45,011 bases of DNA, taken from contig JAGCCX010000077.1 of NCBI GenBank assembly GCA_017651465.1, positions 1 through 45,011 on the forward strand, read 5' to 3'. This document shows, piece by piece, positions 18,083-25,863 of this stretch. Every line of letters begins with the position of its first letter. Positions within the stretch are counted from its first letter, which is position 1. The notes under the pieces were generated by a model, which did no database searches, was not told the DNA's origin, and worked only from the letters and a program-made list of their open reading frames with translations. Both the position numbers and the translations under genes were made by a program. This DNA is from Bacteroidales bacterium (lineage in GTDB: Bacteria; Bacteroidota; Bacteroidia; Bacteroidales; UBA932).

Positions 18083-18161
18083 GTCACTGCGCGGAAGTAC
18101 CCCACTGGGGGACATCAAACTTGGGGAAAAGTCCCCCAGTGGGGTACTTCCGCGCAGTGAC
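18083..18161. repeat. 31-bp perfect inverted repeat with 17-nt loop
   Basis: Arms at 18083-18113 and 18131-18161 are exact reverse complements around a 17-nt centre. Each arm contains a smaller dyad, CCCCA-n-TGGGG. It occupies most of the 124-bp gap between yicC and the TonB receptor, the largest non-coding gap in the window. A terminator is unlikely because no T tract follows the stem on either strand. The structure fits a REP/MITE-like dispersed element or a strong 5'-UTR hairpin ahead of the receptor. No second copy of the arm was seen here. Confidence 0.9.
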
Positions 18162-18197
18162 CAAACTTCGAAATCAAGCATAATTCAGTTACAATAA

Positions 18198-19085
18198 TTA
18201 CAATATGTTGAGGGATTGCTCCCTAACTTTTTCCAATTCATCTTTCATCCGCACCACGAGCTTCTGAATACCGGCGTGATTAGCCTTAGAGCCCGTAGTA
18301 TTAATCTCCCTCCCCATCTCCTGGATAATGAATCCAAGTTTCTTGCCAGGATATGCCTCCGAGGCAATAGTATCCATAAAATAACGGCAATGCTGCCTCA
18401 AACGAACCTTCTCCTCGTTAATATCAAGCTTCTCCAAATAAAAAACCATCTCCTGCTCAAAGCGCTCAGCCTCACATTTCTGCTCCAGTTCCTCCAGAGC
18501 CTTGCGGAGGCGGGAACGGACCGCCTCGATACGCTCTCCCTCCAAAGCCTCCACCTCGTCTTCGAGGGCCATAATACCTTTCACCCTCGAAGTAACATCT
18601 TTGTACAGGGCCTCACCCTCGCGGGCGCGGTAATCGCAGATAGCGTCAAGTGCCCTGTCTATCGCCTTTTCTACCAAAGGCCAATTATCTTCGGTAATAA
18701 CATCCCTTTTAGCGGCATCTATCACATCCGGCATACGCAATAATGTTGCCAGCAAGTAATTAGGCTCGCTCTCCCGGGGATCGGGCGCCCCCACCTCCTG
18801 GGCAAGGGCGCTGATCTGCCGGTAATAATCAAGTGCGAGGGCGCGGTTGACGGTCTTTGAAGAACCTGAAATATTGGCTTCCCACGTAAGGAACATATCT
18901 ATGGTCCCCCTCTGCAGGCGGTCCGCAATCCTGCGGCGCAGAGGCATCTCCTTATCCTTGGGGAGAAGGGATGTCTTTATGCTGATTTCGGCATTCTTGC
19001 CATTGACGGAGCGGAATTCCACCGTCAATTTGCCTCCTTCGAGCAAAGCCTCCGCTTTGCCGTAACCGGTCATCGACTGAATCAT
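18198..19085 (-). CDS. yicC: YicC-family endoribonuclease
   Basis: A 295-residue protein. The N-terminal MIQSMTGYGKAEA and VEFRSVNGKN text and the C-terminal DUF1732 motif GKKLGFIIQEMGREINTTGSKA are diagnostic of the YicC family. Members are reported to act as endoribonucleases affecting small RNA and mRNA decay. A central coiled-coil-like helical region (about 150-215) is rich in Glu and Arg. It begins one base after the metallophosphatase gene ends and is probably transcribed with it. The downstream TonB receptor is separated by the large inverted repeat. Confidence 0.92.
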   Translation of the reverse strand: MIQSMTGYGKAEALLEGGKLTVEFRSVNGKNAEISIKTSLLPKDKEMPLRRRIADRLQRGTIDMFLTWEANISGSSKTVNRALALDYYRQISALAQEVGAPDPRESEPNYLLATLLRMPDVIDAAKRDVITEDNWPLVEKAIDRALDAICDYRAREGEALYKDVTSRVKGIMALEDEVEALEGERIEAVRSRLRKALEELEQKCEAERFEQEMVFYLEKLDINEEKVRLRQHCRYFMDTIASEAYPGKKLGFIIQEMGREINTTGSKANHAGIQKLVVRMKDELEKVREQSLNIL

Positions 19086-19086
19086 A

Positions 19087-19896
19087 TCAATAAATCTTAA
19101 TCATACCCATATCAAGTCCCCAGCAACCGTCGGTAATGATGGGAACGGGCTTTCCGTCAAGGTCGTTTACGTAGATAAAATCTTCCACGTCGGTATGCGA
19201 GTGTCCGGCAACCACCAGGTCGATGCCCCTCATACCGGGCATATTGGTCTGGTCGTCGGGCATACCGGGATCGCCCACATAGCCGAAATGCGAAAGAAGG
19301 ATAACCATATCGCACTTCTCTTCGTTATGCAGGTAATCGGACCACTTGTTGGTGACCTCAACCGGATCGAACTGAGGGATACGCGAAGAAACGACCTTGC
19401 TCACGCAGGTACTGATATCAGCCTCCAGGCCGATGATGCCTATCTTCATACCGCCCTTGTTGACGATGGTGTACGGCTTGACATACTGTCCGAGCTCGAA
19501 AGAACTCAGATCGAGGTTGGCGCAGACGATGGGGCATTTGATGTTCCGAGCCCTCTCGGTAAGGTCTTCTATTCCGTCGTCAAACTCGTGGTTGCCGAGA
19601 GCTATGGCATCATATCCCAATGCATTTATCATCTCCACCTCGAGCCTGCCGTGCAGCTGGGTGTAATAAGAAGTGCCCTGGTCAAAGTCGCCGGCGTGGA
19701 GCAGCAGAACCTTACCCTCGCCTTCGGCCTTACGCACGGAATCAACGAACGCCGCGCGCTCGATGATGCCGCCGCGTCCGTCACGCAGGGGATCCAGATG
19801 AGAGTGAGTGTCATTGGTGTGCAGGATGACGAGCTTGGGCCCGCAGGAGCACAGGGCGGCGAGAGCCGCAATAACTACGATAAACCTTTTCATCAC
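19087..19896 (-). CDS. 5'-nucleotidase-family metallophosphatase lipoprotein (catalytic half)
   Basis: A 269-residue lipoprotein with N-terminal MMKRFIVVIAALAALCSC, a lipobox with Cys18 as the likely lipidated residue. The metallophosphatase motifs are ILHTNDTHSHLDPL, LLHAGDFDQGTSY, ALGNHEFDDG and VVAGHSHTDV, the expected metal ligands of the UshA/5'-nucleotidase catalytic domain. The C-terminal substrate-specificity domain is missing and is encoded by the gene directly upstream (4-bp overlap). The pair probably makes a periplasm-facing nucleotide phosphohydrolase. Split genes of this kind are known in Bacteroidales. Confidence 0.9.
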   Translation of the reverse strand: MMKRFIVVIAALAALCSCGPKLVILHTNDTHSHLDPLRDGRGGIIERAAFVDSVRKAEGEGKVLLLHAGDFDQGTSYYTQLHGRLEVEMINALGYDAIALGNHEFDDGIEDLTERARNIKCPIVCANLDLSSFELGQYVKPYTIVNKGGMKIGIIGLEADISTCVSKVVSSRIPQFDPVEVTNKWSDYLHNEEKCDMVILLSHFGYVGDPGMPDDQTNMPGMRGIDLVVAGHSHTDVEDFIYVNDLDGKPVPIITDGCWGLDMGMIKIY

Positions 19897-20714
19897 TTTA
19901 CTACGACCCTCCCGTCGGTCTGATATTCGATCGCCTTGCCTTCGGCGGTCAGATTACGTACATACTGTTCGATAGCCTTGCCGATGATCACATCGGTGAT
20001 TATGAGCTTGCTGGCACCGCGGGCTACGCTGATGTTGTCACCGCCGTCCAGCAGGAAATCGACGGTAGCCACACCGTATTTCTTCTTGGGATCGACAGGC
20101 TTGCCTCCTACTTCCAGACTTTCGACTTTCTTGTCAGCAATCACCATCTTGACCCCGCTTACGCACTGGGGACCGTAAGTGGCCACATCATCCATCAAAC
20201 GTATGAGCGCGGATCCGGGCAGTTCGACGTAGCAGATCTTGTTGTTGAACGGAAACATCGAACGGACGTCATCCAGCAGCACATCACCCTGGGGCATATC
20301 GGTGCGGATACCGCCGAAATTCGACACTGCCACATCCACCTTGCGCTTGACGATCTTCTCGGTTTCGGAGCGGATAAAGTCAACTACGAAATTGCTCAGT
20401 TCCGACTCGGGAGCCTCCGCAACCATCGCCCGGGTAGAGTAGGCAATGACTTCCTTTACTTCTGCCATAGCGGGCTGGGCCTCGATAAGAGCCTTGGCTA
20501 CCAGCGGAGTGGCGCCGTCGGTGAACACCTTTCCGTTGGGAGCGGTGTATTTGCCTGTAGAATCAACGACGCCGATTGCCTCGTCGATATTGTCAGCGCT
20601 GGGTGCCGTGACTCCGGTACGGTGAGAGTCCATTGCGGCTTTCTCCCAGGTCATTCCCGTCTTGCAGCTGAACAGGACGGGAATCAGTACGATAAAAGCA
20701 ACTAATCTCTTCAT
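19893..20714 (-). CDS. 5'-nucleotidase C-terminal-domain lipoprotein (substrate-binding half)
   Basis: A 273-residue lipoprotein: the start MKRLVAFIVLIPVLFSC gives a lipobox at Cys17 and lies 1 bp after the permease gene ends. The frame is open 18 codons further upstream, but that extension is not signal-like. The body matches the UshA-type C-terminal domain: SNFVVDFIRSET, VAVSNFGGIRTDMPQGDV, MFPFNNKICYVELPG and VATVDFLLDGGDN. These supply the nucleoside-binding site in intact enzymes. It has no metallophosphatase motifs, so it depends on the catalytic half downstream. The gene order is the reverse of the domain order in fused enzymes. Confidence 0.88.
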   Translation of the reverse strand: MKRLVAFIVLIPVLFSCKTGMTWEKAAMDSHRTGVTAPSADNIDEAIGVVDSTGKYTAPNGKVFTDGATPLVAKALIEAQPAMAEVKEVIAYSTRAMVAEAPESELSNFVVDFIRSETEKIVKRKVDVAVSNFGGIRTDMPQGDVLLDDVRSMFPFNNKICYVELPGSALIRLMDDVATYGPQCVSGVKMVIADKKVESLEVGGKPVDPKKKYGVATVDFLLDGGDNISVARGASKLIITDVIIGKAIEQYVRNLTAEGKAIEYQTDGRVVVK

Positions 20715-20715
20715 A

Positions 20716-22071
20716 TTATTTTTGTTTGAGCCATTTCCAAAGGTCTTTCCAGGTAGATTTCTTGCCAAACATCAGGATGCCGACCTTGTAAATCTTGGCA
20801 GAAATCCAGGCGCACACGGCAAACGTGGCGATGAGCAGGACTATGGATACCACCAGCTCCCAGGTAGGAACGCCGAACGGAAGCCGGGCGAGCATCACGA
20901 TGGGAGAAGTAAACGGAATCATCGAGCCCCAGAACACAAGGCCGCTGTCGGGAGCCTTGAATGCGTATATGGCGATAAAGAAGCCAAGCAGCAGAGGGAT
21001 GGTGATGGGGATCTGCAGCTGCTGGGTATCCCCTTCATTTTCAACGGCAGAGCCGATTGCCGCAAACAGCGAGGCATAAAGCATATAGCCGAAGATGAAG
21101 AAGATCACGAAGCAGATTATGATCTTGGCGAACGGAAGATTGCCTATGGTCGAGAGTATCGTTCCCATCTCGCCCTGGTCGGAAACAGCCTGCACTACGG
21201 CCTCGGACTGTTCGGCGCTCATCCCGCCCACGGTCTGGACCATCTCGGCGGGGTCGGCGCTCTTGAGCAGGTCCTTGCCGGCCACGGCACCTACGATGCC
21301 CACTATCGACAGGGTGAGCACTATCCAGAGGAAGAACTGGGTAAGGGCCACGAGGGCCACGCCTATTATCTTTCCGAACATAAGCTCGGTAGCCTTTACG
21401 GAACTGACCAGCACCTCAACTACCCTGCTGGCCTTTTCTTCGATGACCGACGACATTACCATACCTCCGAAGAGGGCGATGAACATATAGATTATCATAC
21501 CCAGTATCATCGAGACCATCATATAGACGCCCGATTCGGATACTTTTTCCTTTCCTTCCTCGTCGAGGGTATAAGAATGCAGCCTGACATTGGCCTTGAC
21601 TTCTTTCATTACCTCCTCGAGGTTTGCGATACCCGACTGTTCGATACGGTAATTCTCGACGGCCGAATTGATCTTGCCGTTGATATTCTCGTTCAGGTCC
21701 ATACCCAGAGGCTTCTTGGAATAGACGTCAGCAGTGACGGTCTTCTGGGCCTCGTCCAAAGGAGAAATCACAAGCAGGGCGTCGTAGCCAAGGCTCTCAA
21801 GCTTGAGCTTTACATCTTCGGGAGCTTCTCCCTCGAGAAGGGTATAAGTAGCTGTCTCGCCGCTTTCTAGGGCGGGGGCCACTATGCCGGAGGAGTCGAT
21901 GACCGCGATGTTCTTGGAACTCTCCTTGGTCCCGAGCATTATCAGGGACGGAAGTATGCAGAGAGCCGCAAAAAGAATTGGCACCAGGAAGGTGGTAAGC
22001 AGGAAGCTCTTCTTTTTGACCTTGTTGAGGTACTCCCTGCTGATGATTATACCGGTAGTGTGCAGGTTCAT
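20716..22071 (-). CDS. ABC-2 type permease (NatB-like)
   Basis: A 451-residue membrane protein with an N-terminal helix (FLLTTFLVPILFAALCILPSLIMLG), a large extracytoplasmic loop of about 160 residues, and a C-terminal cluster of five or six helices. That layout is typical of NatB-like ABC-2 permeases. Its start overlaps the ATPase gene by 4 bp, so the two form one exporter. Substrates in this family include Na+, drugs and other small molecules; the one here is unknown. Confidence 0.87.
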   Translation of the reverse strand: MNLHTTGIIISREYLNKVKKKSFLLTTFLVPILFAALCILPSLIMLGTKESSKNIAVIDSSGIVAPALESGETATYTLLEGEAPEDVKLKLESLGYDALLVISPLDEAQKTVTADVYSKKPLGMDLNENINGKINSAVENYRIEQSGIANLEEVMKEVKANVRLHSYTLDEEGKEKVSESGVYMMVSMILGMIIYMFIALFGGMVMSSVIEEKASRVVEVLVSSVKATELMFGKIIGVALVALTQFFLWIVLTLSIVGIVGAVAGKDLLKSADPAEMVQTVGGMSAEQSEAVVQAVSDQGEMGTILSTIGNLPFAKIIICFVIFFIFGYMLYASLFAAIGSAVENEGDTQQLQIPITIPLLLGFFIAIYAFKAPDSGLVFWGSMIPFTSPIVMLARLPFGVPTWELVVSIVLLIATFAVCAWISAKIYKVGILMFGKKSTWKDLWKWLKQK

Positions 22072-22922
22072 TGCTTTTCAGTTACGAGTTTAATGAAAAT
22101 ATCATTCATACGCGGCATCAGTTCTTTGTAGGAATTGATGGTCACGCCCTTGGCCAGGTAGGCCTGCAGGGTTGAAGTCCCGTCGGTCTCGCGAGGAAGG
22201 ACCTCGGAGTGGCGGCCTTCGCCGTCGGTGTAAACAAGCTCCACATTGTTGTTGCCATAGTCGCGCCGGATCTGCTCCACGCCGCCGGTAATCACAAGGC
22301 GGGCCTTGTTGATAAGTGCGATACTGTCGCAGAGTTCCTCGACCGACTCCATATTGTGGGTTGAAAGAATGATGGTAGCACCTTCTTCCTTGAGCCGGAG
22401 TATCTCCTGGCGTATGAGTTCGGCGTTGACAGGATCGAAACCCGAGAACGGCTCATCCAGAATCATCAGCGAGGGATGATGCACCACGGTGGTTATGAAC
22501 TGAAGCTTTTGGGCCATACCCTTGGAGAGTTCCTCCACTTTCTTGTCCCACCAGTCTTGTATACCAAAGCGCACGAACCAGTCTTTCAAGGATTTACGGG
22601 CATCCAAAGAACTCATACCCTTAAGGCGTGCCAGGTACATTGCCTGGTCGCCTACTTTCATCTTACGGTACAGTCCGCGCTCTTCGGGCATATAGCCTAT
22701 ACGGGAAACATCATCCTGAGTGATAGGCCTGCCGTTAAAATAAACATCCCCGGAGTTCGGAATAGTGATTCGGTTGATGATACGAATCAAGGTGGTCTTG
22801 CCGGCGCCGTTAGGCCCGAGCAACCCAAAAATCCGCCCCTCAGGAATATCCAGGCTCACTTTGTCAAGAGCCACTTTTTCGCCGAAGCTTTTGCAGACTT
22901 CCTTACATTCAATTATTGCCAT
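22068..22922 (-). CDS. ABC transporter ATPase (NatA-like)
   Basis: A 284-residue ATPase partner of the downstream permease. Walker A GPNGAGKTT is at residues 36-44, the signature loop LSKGMAQKLQ near 138, Walker B LMILDEPFSG near 156, and the switch histidine in ILSTHNMESVEEL. The C-terminal domain after about residue 220 is the extension common in NatA-like proteins. It is the first gene of the long minus-strand run and is divergent from the peptidase gene. A TATATTTG -7 box lies about 20 bp upstream. Confidence 0.9.
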   Translation of the reverse strand: MAIIECKEVCKSFGEKVALDKVSLDIPEGRIFGLLGPNGAGKTTLIRIINRITIPNSGDVYFNGRPITQDDVSRIGYMPEERGLYRKMKVGDQAMYLARLKGMSSLDARKSLKDWFVRFGIQDWWDKKVEELSKGMAQKLQFITTVVHHPSLMILDEPFSGFDPVNAELIRQEILRLKEEGATIILSTHNMESVEELCDSIALINKARLVITGGVEQIRRDYGNNNVELVYTDGEGRHSEVLPRETDGTSTLQAYLAKGVTINSYKELMPRMNDIFIKLVTEKQ

Positions 22923-22941
22923 TGTTTTGATTTTTAATCTT

Positions 22942-22949
22942 CAAATATA
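22942..22949 (-). promoter_or_regulatory. Putative -7 box for the ABC-2 exporter genes
   Basis: TATATTTG on the minus strand matches the Bacteroidota -7 consensus TAnnTTTG. The expected transcript start is about 15 nt before the ATPase ATG. No good TTG -33 box was found at the usual spacing, so support rests on the -7 match and its position in a divergent 62-bp gap. Confidence 0.5.
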
Positions 22950-22971
22950 AGTATTTTTTGGGGGAATTCAT

Positions 22972-22979
22972 TAATTTTG
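22972..22979 (+). promoter_or_regulatory. Putative -7 box for the DPP IV-type peptidase gene
   Basis: TAATTTTG on the plus strand matches TAnnTTTG and ends only 5 nt before the proposed ATG, which would give a leaderless or nearly leaderless mRNA. The -33 region is poor. The same 5-nt spacing is seen at the M64 peptidase gene. Confidence 0.45.
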
Positions 22980-22984
22980 TAGTG

Positions 22985-24829
22985 ATGAAAAAGATAGTAT
23001 TTGCTTTTTTCTTGCTTTCAGCAAGCCTTGCCGGAGCCCAGGCCCCGTCGCCCGACGTAAACATCACTCCCTCACCCGACTCCACCAAGGTCGCTTTCAC
23101 CAGGGATAACGACTTGTGGATTAGGGATATAGCTAGCGGACAAGAGCGCCGCATCACCTCTGACGGGAGCGATCTGATACTCAACGGATATGCCTCCTGG
23201 GTGTACTATGAAGAGATTTTCGGAAGGCCCTCGCGATACAAGGCTTTCTGGTGGAGTCCGGACTCCCGCAAACTTGCATTTTACCGCTTCGACAACTCCA
23301 GCGTGCCTATGTTCCCCATCTATTCCCCGTTCGGGCAGGACGGGAAACTCTCGCTGACCCGCTATCCTAAAGCAGGAGAGAGCAATCCCGAGGTACAGAT
23401 AGGCATTGCCACCACCGGCGGGGAGATTACCTGGGCCGACTTCGAGCGCGATTCCCAGCAGTACTTCGGCACTCCTTTCTGGGGCCCCGAATCCGACGAG
23501 CTGTTCGTAAGCCGGATGCCGCGCAGACAAAGCCGCCTGGAGGTATTTGCCGTAAGCGCCTCCGACGGCAGCAAGCGGGAAGTCTATACCGAAGAATACC
23601 CCACCTGGGTAACCTGGATAGAGGGTATGCTCTTCACCGACAAAGGTCTGCTGATGGCACGCAACTTCGAATCGGGCTGGGAACAGATTTATTTCCTGGG
23701 CTACGACGGCTCTTTCAAACGCCTGACCGACGGCCCGAACTGGGACATACAGCTGCTGAAATACGACCCCAAGAAAGGCAATCTCTGGTTCCTTGCAAAA
23801 CGAGACTCCCGCATCCACCCCACGCTCTACAGGCTGGACAAAAAGGGGCGCATCTACACCCTTACCGACCCCTCTTATTACACCGCAGGAGTTCAGTTTT
23901 CGGACGACGGCAAGACTTTTACGGCACGCCTTTCCAACTCCCGCAGCCCCTGGACAGAGGTTAAAGGAAACGCGCTTACAGTCAAGCAGTTCCCCACTAT
24001 CGCCGAGAGTGATGCTGAAGGTCCCAGGCCACATCTGGTAACGCTCTCCAACGACGGCTTCGACCTGTACGGGCTGATGTGTCTTCCACGCGGATTCGAC
24101 CCTTCCAAAAAGTATCCCGTGATTATGCAGCTGTACGGCGGCCCCGGCACCCCTTACGTAAGAGATTATTGGGCCAGCCGCGATGCTTCCGACCTCTGGT
24201 GTTGGCAAAACGGAATCATATACATCGTAGTAGATCCCCGTTCATCGGGAGAGAACGGACGTGAGGGAATGGACCAGGCTTTCAAGAGGATGACGGTGAT
24301 CGAACTCCAGGACTATATATGCTGGGCCAGGTGGCTCCAGGGTCAGGCTTACGTGGATGGCAGCCGCATAGGAGTAGAAGGCTTCTCGTTCGGCGGCACC
24401 ACCACCGCTATGCTGGTGCTGCGTTACCCGGAATACTTCTGCTGCGGAATTGCCGGAGGAGGCGTATATGATTGGAAGCTATACGATTCGCACTATACCG
24501 AGCGGTATATGGACACTCCCCAGGCCAACCCTGATGGATACGCCGAGGCCAGCGTGCTGACCTGGGTCAAGTCCTGCGCCCTGCAGCCGCAAAGAGGCCT
24601 GCACAATGGAATGCCGGCCCTGAAGCTGACTCACGGCACCGGAGACGACAACGTGCATTTCCAGAACACCCTTCAGCTCATCGACGAGCTGCAGAAGAAC
24701 AACATCCAGTTCGAATTGATGATTTATCCCGACGGGATGCACGGGTATCGCGGCTATCAGCAAGCTCACAACAAAGCCAACGATGCCCTGTTCTGGTCAA
24801 AGCATCTCCTGCCCGAGAAGGCTCATTAA
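22985..24829 (+). CDS. S9B dipeptidyl-peptidase IV-type serine peptidase
   Basis: A 614-residue secreted prolyl dipeptidase-like enzyme with a signal peptide (MKKIVFAFFLLSASLAGAQ). A beta-propeller covers roughly residues 25-350 and an alpha/beta-hydrolase domain the rest. The catalytic triad is visible: Ser468 in GFSFGG, Asp in GTGDDNVH (about 555) and His in DGMHGYRG (about 585). Typical bacterial DPP IV proteins are about 700-740 residues; this one joins its signal peptide almost directly to the TRDNDLW propeller blade, so the first blade or two seem to be missing. The start was chosen over an ATG nine codons upstream because it opens the signal peptide. The 3' end overlaps the convergent methyltransferase gene by 4 bp. 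Confidence 0.9.
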   Translation: MKKIVFAFFLLSASLAGAQAPSPDVNITPSPDSTKVAFTRDNDLWIRDIASGQERRITSDGSDLILNGYASWVYYEEIFGRPSRYKAFWWSPDSRKLAFYRFDNSSVPMFPIYSPFGQDGKLSLTRYPKAGESNPEVQIGIATTGGEITWADFERDSQQYFGTPFWGPESDELFVSRMPRRQSRLEVFAVSASDGSKREVYTEEYPTWVTWIEGMLFTDKGLLMARNFESGWEQIYFLGYDGSFKRLTDGPNWDIQLLKYDPKKGNLWFLAKRDSRIHPTLYRLDKKGRIYTLTDPSYYTAGVQFSDDGKTFTARLSNSRSPWTEVKGNALTVKQFPTIAESDAEGPRPHLVTLSNDGFDLYGLMCLPRGFDPSKKYPVIMQLYGGPGTPYVRDYWASRDASDLWCWQNGIIYIVVDPRSSGENGREGMDQAFKRMTVIELQDYICWARWLQGQAYVDGSRIGVEGFSFGGTTTAMLVLRYPEYFCCGIAGGGVYDWKLYDSHYTERYMDTPQANPDGYAEASVLTWVKSCALQPQRGLHNGMPALKLTHGTGDDNVHFQNTLQLIDELQKNNIQFELMIYPDGMHGYRGYQQAHNKANDALFWSKHLLPEKAH

Positions 24830-25863
24830 TTACCGGAGCCCAAAGGCTTACAGACCAGCAGGCGGCGCTCTCCCTCCAGGATGCAGGCAAAGATTTGCAA
24901 GGCGCCGCCGGGCTTTACTTTCAGCTTTTTACGAAGATCTTCCGATCCTATGGGAAGGCCCTTTGAACTGACGTCCCCCTGAGGGTAGCGCCGGGCAAGG
25001 GTCTTCATAACTGATGAGGCAAAAGGCAGATTTTCAAGTACTTGCCAGTATTTGCCAAAATGCATCAGGCCTTCCGTGTATTCTATCAGGCACACTCCGG
25101 GCCCGAGTCCCGACTTGGTCATAGCGGCGGAAGGAACAAACAGCAGCCGCCCGGGTTCCGCATCTACAGGAGCATACACAAAGCCGTCTTCCGCCAGCAC
25201 TACACCGCTGTAGGCAGCACTCCCGGAGCAGATGCACAGAATCTCCTTGCACTCCCCTTCCGCACCCACCACGTGAAGCGCTTCCAATACTCCGGAGAGC
25301 CGGCGGGCGAGCATTGTAAGGTCGGCCATAGGTGAAACTTTCACAATAACCCTGGGAGCAATATCCAGCAGCATAGGCATAAGGCTCAGCACATCGGGGC
25401 TGCACTCTTCAAGTAAAAACACCTTGCGTCCCTCAGCGCTACGCCTAGCCGGGTCGAGATAAACCACATCGGGCCCGAAAGCCCTCAGAGCCTCCCTCCA
25501 GCCTCCGGATGCAGGGTCGATGTCAAAGCTGTTGAATACCACGTTATTAACGCCCAGCCGGGCGAAATTCCCCTCCACAGCTGAGCGCAGCGCTTCGTCC
25601 CTCTCGTTGTACCAGAGAGCGGCCGCGCGTGAGGAAAATGCCCAGCTGTCAACCCCCAGGCCTCCCGTCAGGTCGGCCACCCTGCAGCCTTCACGCACCA
25701 GACTTGCCTTGTACAGAGCGGCACTCTGCCCCGAGCACTGCTGGAAATTCAGCGACGAGGGGACCTTGATTTCCACACCCGCCCAGGCAGGAATCTTCGA
25801 TTCGAGCTTGCCCCTCTCCTTGCGGCCGAGGGTCTCAAGTATGTCGGCAAATCCTCCGCTCAT
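24826..25863 (-). CDS. THUMP-like class I SAM-dependent methyltransferase
   Basis: A 345-residue cytoplasmic protein. SAM-binding motif I is CRVADLTGGLGVDSW and motif IV is DVVYLDPARR. The C-terminal part (SSKGLPIGSEDLRKKLKVKPGG) looks like the THUMP-like domain found in Bacteroidota proteins of this kind. These are presumed RNA or nucleic-acid methyltransferases; the target is not known. The chosen start MSGGFADILETL overlaps the RecD-like stop as ATGA, while the frame is open 45 codons further upstream. Its end overlaps the DPP IV-type gene convergently. Confidence 0.82.
   Translation of the reverse strand: MSGGFADILETLGRKERGKLESKIPAWAGVEIKVPSSLNFQQCSGQSAALYKASLVREGCRVADLTGGLGVDSWAFSSRAAALWYNERDEALRSAVEGNFARLGVNNVVFNSFDIDPASGGWREALRAFGPDVVYLDPARRSAEGRKVFLLEECSPDVLSLMPMLLDIAPRVIVKVSPMADLTMLARRLSGVLEALHVVGAEGECKEILCICSGSAAYSGVVLAEDGFVYAPVDAEPGRLLFVPSAAMTKSGLGPGVCLIEYTEGLMHFGKYWQVLENLPFASSVMKTLARRYPQGDVSSKGLPIGSEDLRKKLKVKPGGALQIFACILEGERRLLVCKPLGSGN

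Noticed and set aside
18083-18161. Inverted repeat read as a Rho-independent terminator for yicC
   Set aside because: No run of T follows the stem on either strand, and the 31-bp stem is far longer than usual terminators.
18074-18181. N-terminal extension of the TonB receptor by 36 codons
   Set aside because: It would place the signal peptide internally and translates the inverted repeat. The ATG at 18073 gives a normal signal peptide.
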